Source: Nitrospirota bacterium (GTDB taxonomy: Bacteria; Nitrospirota; Thermodesulfovibrionia; Thermodesulfovibrionales; SM23-35). From it: DNA of 9,681 nucleotides. The notes under the pieces are model-generated. The model was given only the letters and a program-made list of their open reading frames with translations, was not told the DNA's origin and made no database searches. The DNA lies in NCBI GenBank assembly GCA_016212245.1, contig JACRGU010000046.1:1-9681 (forward strand), written 5' to 3'. Positions 6,246 to 9,681 of the stretch are shown here, piece by piece. The position numbers were made by a program, and so were the translations under genes. Position 1 is the first letter of the stretch. The number at the start of each line of letters is the position of its first letter.

Positions 6246-6734
6246 ATGAGACACACAATCTCACTTTTAGTTGAAAACAAATTTGGTGTTCTTTCGAGGA
6301 TATCAAGCCTCTTCAGCGGCAGGGGGTATAACATTGAGAGCCTCTCTGTCGGAGAGACGATAGACCCGCAGATATCCATCATGACTATAGTTACGAGTGG
6401 TGATGACCAGATAATAGAGCAGATAACAAAACAGCTTAACAAACTCATAGATGTGATTAAGGTAGTTGACATGACTGAGCTTGACCATGTCGAGCGTGAG
6501 ATGGTGCTGATAAAGGTCGCACCCAAACAGGAAGACAAGGCTGAGGTTCTCAGGCTTGCAGAGATATTCAGGGGAAGGGTTGTGGATTCAGGCCAGAAGA
6601 CTTATACAATAGAGGTTACAGGTGACGAAAAGAAGATAGAGGCGATTGTCGAGCTACTCAAGCCAATGGGAATAAAAGAGTTTGTGAGGACAGGCAAGAT
6701 TGCGATTGCACGGGAGGGTGTGAAGAAAGGTTGA
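6246..6734 (+). CDS. ilvN: Acetohydroxyacid synthase, small regulatory subunit
   Basis: Regulatory partner of the IlvB large subunit. It raises catalytic activity and gives feedback inhibition by valine or related amino acids. It is 162 residues, the usual length for the single-unit bacterial form (about 160-175). Residues 3-75 form an ACT domain (HTISLLVENKFGVLSRISSLFSGRGYNIESLSVG), where the Asn/Gly-rich turns bind the effector in known AHAS small subunits. Residues about 84-158 form the C-terminal ALS small-subunit domain (REMVLIKVAP, then VDSGQKTYTIEVTG and GIKEFVRTGKIAI). AGAGGAG at 6235-6241 gives a strong ribosome binding site for the ATG. Its stop lies at the start of the downstream Crp-family gene, so that regulator is probably made from the ilv transcript. 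Confidence 0.97.
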   Translation: MRHTISLLVENKFGVLSRISSLFSGRGYNIESLSVGETIDPQISIMTIVTSGDDQIIEQITKQLNKLIDVIKVVDMTELDHVEREMVLIKVAPKQEDKAEVLRLAEIFRGRVVDSGQKTYTIEVTGDEKKIEAIVELLKPMGIKEFVRTGKIAIAREGVKKG

Positions 6735-6736
6735 GT

Positions 6737-7414
6737 GTGGGGAGAAAAGTTTTTGAGTCACATCTGAGGCAGGTCACTTTATTTTCCAGCCTGAATTCCC
6801 GGCAACTCAATATTATTACTCATAGATGTCAAAAAAGGTTTGCACCAAAGGACTCTGTTATCCTCCATCAAAATGATAAGAGCTTCGACCTTTATGTGGT
6901 CATCTCAGGCAAGGTAAAGGTATCCCTGTTAAGCGAGGATGGTAAAGAAATAGTTCTCGATGTACTTAAGGAAGGCGATTTCTTTGGAGAGTTAAGTTTT
7001 TTTGATAAAAGACCTCGCTCAGCCACAGTAACAGCGATAACAGACTCAAATCTTCTGGTTCTGAATAGGGAGACCTTTTTAAAGATTCTCAATGAAAATC
7101 CTGCTATAGCTATTAACCTTCTCTCTGTCATGGGACAACGCCTGAGAAAGACTGATGAAAAGATAGAGACTCTCGCATTTCTTGATGTATATGGAAGGGT
7201 GGCCAGGATGCTAATGAATCTATCAAAGGAGGAGGGACAAAGGCTGAAAGACGGCTCTGTGGTCATAAGGCGTCCTACACACAAAGAGATTGCGCACCAG
7301 ATAGGGGCATCGAGGGAGGCAGTCACAAAGGCTATGAAAACACTTGTCTCCTATCAGCTAATAAATATAAGAGGCAGACATATAATAGTGAACCCGCAGA
7401 GTTTTAGAATGTGA
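6737..7414 (+). CDS. Crp/Fnr-family transcriptional regulator
   Basis: Cyclic-nucleotide-binding-fold regulator of 225 residues. Residues about 14-110 form the beta-roll. FFGELSFFDKRPRSATV at 82-98 has the Gly-Glu and Arg-Ser-Ala elements of the phosphate-binding cassette seen in cAMP-binding CRP, so cyclic-nucleotide binding is plausible. A long dimerisation helix spans about 117-145. A winged helix-turn-helix follows, with THKEIAHQIGASREAVTKAMKTL at 181-203. Only one Cys is present (31), so an FNR-type iron-sulfur cluster is not supported. I chose the GTG at 6737 because AAAGG at 6726-6730 has good spacing. A TTG at 6731 in the same frame overlaps the ilvN TGA but lies flush with that site. 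Targets are unknown; a CRP-like palindrome lies 30 bases after its stop. Confidence 0.9.
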   Translation: MGRKVFESHLRQVTLFSSLNSRQLNIITHRCQKRFAPKDSVILHQNDKSFDLYVVISGKVKVSLLSEDGKEIVLDVLKEGDFFGELSFFDKRPRSATVTAITDSNLLVLNRETFLKILNENPAIAINLLSVMGQRLRKTDEKIETLAFLDVYGRVARMLMNLSKEEGQRLKDGSVVIRRPTHKEIAHQIGASREAVTKAMKTLVSYQLINIRGRHIIVNPQSFRM

Positions 7415-7443
7415 AAACTTACCTTGATTTTCAGGAATTTTGC

Positions 7444-7459
7444 TGTTACAATTCTCACA
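7444..7459. promoter_or_regulatory. CRP-like operator site
   Basis: TGTTA-CAATTC-TCACA matches the TGTGA-N6-TCACA CRP consensus at nine of ten arm positions. It lies between the Crp-family gene and the TPR-barrel gene, about 105 bases before the expected transcription start of the latter. The match is to the E. coli consensus, and the specificity of this regulator is not known. Confidence 0.4.
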
Positions 7460-7477
7460 AAATACGGAAGTATCTAA

Positions 7478-7513
7478 TGAGAAATGTCCGCTCCCAGGGC
7501 ATTTCTCAGTTTT
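7478..7513 (+). terminator. Hairpin with short T-run after the ilv-crp operon
   Basis: Arms 7478-7489 and 7497-7508 pair over 12 bp (TGAGAAATGTCC with GGGCATTTCTCA, one G-T wobble) around a 7-nt loop, followed by AG and TTTT (7510-7513). Position and shape fit a Rho-independent terminator for ilvN-crp. The T-run is short, so termination may be partial. Confidence 0.6.
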
Positions 7514-7544
7514 ACACTTCAAGCCTAAATTTTAGATGCTTCCT

Positions 7545-7550
7545 TATAAT
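7545..7550 (+). promoter_or_regulatory. Probable -10 box of the TPR-barrel gene promoter
   Basis: A perfect TATAAT lies 30 bases before the chosen ATG and after the terminator-like hairpin. No good -35 is seen about 17 bases upstream (AGCCTA at 7522-7527), so an activator may be needed. The CRP-like site upstream would be a candidate partner. Confidence 0.45.
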
Positions 7551-7580
7551 ATTTAGAACTTAGAGGTAATGGAGGCTATA

Positions 7581-9107
7581 ATGAAAGTTTTATCTTCTCT
7601 TTTCCTGTTGGTTTTATTTTTAGTCTTTCCCTGTTATCCTGCCTTTTCTCAAACAACCAATCTCTTAAAAGGAATAGAAGACTACAAAGAGGAAAACTTC
7701 GAGGAGGCCCTTGAGAGTCTTATTGAGGCCCGTAAAGAAGACCCCAGCTCATCGCTGGCAGCCTTTTATTTAGGTCTTACTTATAAGCAGCTTCTGAATT
7801 ACAAAGAGGCTGCTACAAATTTCAGGGATGCTGTTACACTGAAGCCAAAGATTAAAGAGGCTGTTATCGAGCTGATAGAAATGTTATACAACCTTAATGA
7901 ACTCAAGGAGGCAAAGGAATGGCTAAATGTTGCTGAAAAGGAAGACATAAAGCCAGCCCAGACAGCCTTTTTAAAAGGACTCATTCTTTTAAAAGAAAAT
8001 AAAAATCTCGAGGCTATAAAGGCATTCGAAAGATCAAAGGAGATAGATAAGACCTATACACAGGCAGCAGACTTCCAGATAGGTAATGCCTATCTAAAAG
8101 AGAGGAGACTTGCCGAGGCTAAAGAGAGTTTTAAGGCAGTCGTAATTGTTGACCCCAATACTGATTTAGCTGCCTTTGCCAGACAGTATGAAGAGGCGAT
8201 TACTAAAAGATTAGAGTTGATGGAGAAGGTATGGAGATTCAGCGTTGGCCTTACCTACCAGTATGACGACAATGTGATATCAAGATATACCACAGCAACA
8301 CCAGATATTCCATCCGGGGAAGACCATGCTATGGTTGCTACCTTCAGTGCTGCATATGTTCCACAGCTCACAGGCCCATGGGGATTAAACGCACAATATT
8401 CCCTCTATACAAATACCCATCGTAGACTCGAAACCCACGATGTTATAAGCCATACTATCGCTGTTGCCCCAGGTTATAATTTTAAGGATGCATCCCTGAA
8501 TCTTCTCTTAAGTTACAATCATACATGGGTAAATAGCAAAGAGTACATGAGTGGAATCTCAGCAAGCCCAACATTGAGTATTGCATTAGGCCCAAACTAT
8601 ATCGGTCAGTTCTCCCTCGGATATAATAAAAAGGACTTTTTACTGGCACCAACAGATGTAGCTGAAGACAGGGATGCCAATGTCTTTAGTGCCTCGGTCG
8701 CCTATATTTATCTCTTCTTAGAGGGTAAGGGTTTTTTAAATCTCAAGTATGAGATCTCAAAGGAAGATACGAATGGGGAAAACTGGGACTATTCAGGTAA
8801 TAAAGGAAGTATTAACATACTTATTCCCCTGAAAGAGTATCTCAAGATAAATGTGACAGGTGAGGTATTCCACCAGGATTATAAAAGCGTTAATACATTT
8901 ACTGGGCCCGGTGCTCCTACTGGATTTCCTGATACTCCTACCAAAAGGAGAGACAAGACATACACTGCCTCAGGGGTGCTCTCTTATGAATTCTATAAAG
9001 GGGCGAATTTTATTATCCAGTATGCCCATATCAGGGATGACTCAAATATTGCAGTGTATGACTATGAGAGAAACATTTACAGTGCAGGGATTGAGTATAG
9101 GTTTTAA
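7581..9107 (+). CDS. Exported TPR plus outer-membrane beta-barrel protein (Slam/DUF560-like layout)
   Basis: I do not recognise a named gene. The protein is 508 residues. A Sec signal peptide (about 1-24, MKVLSSLFLLVLFLVF then PAFSQ) leads into about four to five TPR-like helix pairs (25-210), for example YKEENFEEALESLIEARKEDP, YKEAATNFRDAVTLKP, NLEAIKAFERSKEID and RLAEAKESFKAVVIVDP. From about 219 to the end it has alternating aromatic/hydrophobic strands with Gly/Asn turns, opening with FSVGLTYQYDDNV and closing with YSAGIEYRF. The terminal Phe is the usual signal for outer-membrane barrel assembly. A periplasmic TPR domain followed by a barrel is the layout of Slam (DUF560) lipoprotein translocators; similar layouts occur in polysaccharide exporters, so the cargo is unknown. 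The ATG at 7581 has GGAGG at 7571-7575, while the upstream in-frame ATG at 7569 does not. A FecR-domain gene follows. Confidence 0.85.
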   Translation: MKVLSSLFLLVLFLVFPCYPAFSQTTNLLKGIEDYKEENFEEALESLIEARKEDPSSSLAAFYLGLTYKQLLNYKEAATNFRDAVTLKPKIKEAVIELIEMLYNLNELKEAKEWLNVAEKEDIKPAQTAFLKGLILLKENKNLEAIKAFERSKEIDKTYTQAADFQIGNAYLKERRLAEAKESFKAVVIVDPNTDLAAFARQYEEAITKRLELMEKVWRFSVGLTYQYDDNVISRYTTATPDIPSGEDHAMVATFSAAYVPQLTGPWGLNAQYSLYTNTHRRLETHDVISHTIAVAPGYNFKDASLNLLLSYNHTWVNSKEYMSGISASPTLSIALGPNYIGQFSLGYNKKDFLLAPTDVAEDRDANVFSASVAYIYLFLEGKGFLNLKYEISKEDTNGENWDYSGNKGSINILIPLKEYLKINVTGEVFHQDYKSVNTFTGPGAPTGFPDTPTKRRDKTYTASGVLSYEFYKGANFIIQYAHIRDDSNIAVYDYERNIYSAGIEYRF

Positions 9108-9120
9108 CTGAGCTAAGACC

Positions 9121-9169
9121 ACCCCCACCCACCCCTCCCCCCTTGAGGGGGAGGGTAAGGGAGGGGGGA
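9121..9169. repeat. G/C-rich inverted repeat between the TPR-barrel and FecR genes
   Basis: CCCTCCCCC (9133-9141) and GGGGGAGGG (9147-9155) are perfect 9-bp arms around CTTGA. The flanks are further C-runs on the left and G-runs on the right. The + strand G-runs at 9147-9151, 9153-9155, 9159-9161 and 9163-9168, with 1, 3 and 1 nt spacers, form a four-run G-quadruplex pattern. No T-run follows. It is the third member of the G/C-rich family in this window. Confidence 0.82.
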
Positions 9170-9198
9170 GAGCAAAGAGCAAGGAGGTAGAGTTTGCC

Positions 9199-9681
9199 AT
9201 GAATAGACGGTCTTTAAAACTAAACCTTGAACCTTCAGCCTCGAGCTTTCAGCTTATTCTATGCAGTCTTCTATTATTATTTTTATTTCTTCCTGCCATT
9301 GCCCTTGCAGGGCCTGCTGGCAAATTCACATATGTAGAAGGGAAGTGTGATGTCTTACGTCCTCCTGCCATTAGGGCTATACCTGTAAAGTTAGGCGACA
9401 CTGTCTTTGTAAGCGACATTATAAGGGCCAAAAGCAGATCAAGGGCTGAGATTACCTTTATAAATGACAACATCCTGAGGGTTGCAGAGAATACGAGGGT
9501 TGAGATAAGTGAATACATGTTTGAAGAGGAAAAGAGCAGTGGGGTATTAAAACTCTCAAGGGGCAAGGTGCAGGCTATTGTTCCTGAGAAGATTGCAAAG
9601 CGTATAGCGACCTTTGGTGAGGCCAACCGCTTTGAAGTCCATACCCCTACGGCAGTAGCAGGTGTAAGGGGGACAGACTTC
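9199..9681 (+). CDS. Secreted FecR-domain protein, N-terminal part (runs off the right edge)
   Basis: 161 codons are visible and the frame is still open at the window end. The start ATG has AAGGAGG at 9181-9187. A long n-region (MNRRSLKLNLEPSASSFQ) precedes a very hydrophobic core (LILCSLLLLFLFLPAIALA) with likely cleavage after residue 37. The mature part begins with KFTYVEGKCDVLR, then VKLGDTVFVSDIIRAKSRSRAEITFINDNILRVAENTRVEI and LKLSRGKV, the core of a FecR domain, and TPTAVAGVRGTDF, its conserved end. FecR domains were named from the ferric-citrate anti-sigma regulator, but this protein lacks a cytoplasmic N-terminal part and is exported, so it is not a classical anti-sigma factor. Such proteins often carry further repeats downstream, which cannot be seen here. 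It may work with the preceding TPR-barrel protein. Confidence 0.87.
   Translation, partial: MNRRSLKLNLEPSASSFQLILCSLLLLFLFLPAIALAGPAGKFTYVEGKCDVLRPPAIRAIPVKLGDTVFVSDIIRAKSRSRAEITFINDNILRVAENTRVEISEYMFEEEKSSGVLKLSRGKVQAIVPEKIAKRIATFGEANRFEVHTPTAVAGVRGTDF
9225..9252 (+). repeat. Degenerate heptamer array inside the FecR-protein signal peptide
   Basis: Four 7-bp units in register, CCTTGAA, CCTTCAG, CCTCGAG and CTTTCAG, match a loose CCTTSAR-like pattern. They encode most of LNLEPSASSF in the n-region of the signal peptide. The array resembles the hemH heptamers in unit length and in the GAAC/TTCAG content, but is diverged between units. Confidence 0.6.

Larger units (their letters stand above)
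6136..6249 (+). other. 37-codon ORF exactly bridging the ilvB stop and the ilvN start (probably not a gene)
   Basis: The ATG at 6136 follows the ilvB TAA with no gap. The frame stays open through the G/C-rich element and ends at TGA 6247-6249, which overlaps the ilvN ATG (ATGA). No ribosome binding site is evident for it, and residues 6-18 are the Ser/Pro-rich translation of the repeat. Its value would be as a translated coupling segment between ilvB and ilvN, not as a protein with its own job. Chance is the simplest reading. Confidence 0.25.

Noticed and set aside
6892..7326. 144-codon - strand ORF opposite the Crp-family gene
   Set aside because: The + strand frame has full cyclic-nucleotide-binding and helix-turn-helix motifs. 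The - strand frame is a by-product of codon bias.
7411..7563. 50-codon ORF from a GTG overlapping the Crp-family stop
   Set aside because: It has no ribosome binding site, passes through the CRP-like site and the terminator hairpin, and its composition does not look like a stable protein.
8860..9111. 83-codon + strand ORF within the end of the TPR-barrel gene
   Set aside because: It is in an alternative frame of the barrel domain, with no ribosome binding site and no recognisable features.
9249..9626. 125-codon - strand ORF opposite the FecR gene
   Set aside because: It lies opposite a frame with a signal peptide and clear FecR motifs, lacks a ribosome binding site and shows no family features. 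It is a shadow frame.

Overview
The window reads as a chromosomal segment of a diderm (Gram-negative type) bacterium of moderate GC content. An outer-membrane barrel protein with a C-terminal Phe supports a diderm. The scattered low-complexity repeats, the HemH/HemG heme route and the FecR-type envelope proteins would suit an uncultured Nitrospirota or deltaproteobacterium-like lineage. That placement is an inference from style, not a database match. All genes are on the + strand.

Layout. (1) 1-2486 is a tight heme operon end: the C-terminal part of ferrochelatase hemH (its 5' end lies off the left edge), then hemG (HemY-type protoporphyrinogen oxidase) one base later, then a 76-residue DUF465/YdcH-like coiled-coil protein. 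(2) 2537-2655 is a 119-bp repeat element of four hairpins with imperfect terminal inverted repeats of about 27 bp, directly before the ribosome binding site of ilvD. (3) 2679-6734 holds branched-chain amino acid genes: ilvD (dihydroxyacid dehydratase), ilvB and ilvN (acetohydroxyacid synthase large and regulatory subunits). ilvC is not in the window. (4) A Crp/Fnr-family regulator follows, overlapping or nearly touching the ilvN stop. (5) After a hairpin and a likely promoter come an exported TPR plus outer-membrane beta-barrel protein and, at the right edge, the start of a secreted FecR-domain protein. This pair looks like an envelope or surface module.

The most striking feature is the repeat load inside genes. 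hemH is interrupted by three repeat-derived segments, two of heptamer tandem repeats and one G/C-rich imperfect palindrome. All keep the frame and all lie in loops between conserved ferrochelatase blocks, and the catalytic His and Glu survive. The G/C-rich element recurs between ilvB and ilvN and between the TPR-barrel and FecR genes. Each copy contains a four-run G-quadruplex pattern on one strand. A degenerate heptamer array also encodes the start of the FecR protein's signal peptide. I see no defence system, CRISPR array, transposase, tRNA or rRNA.
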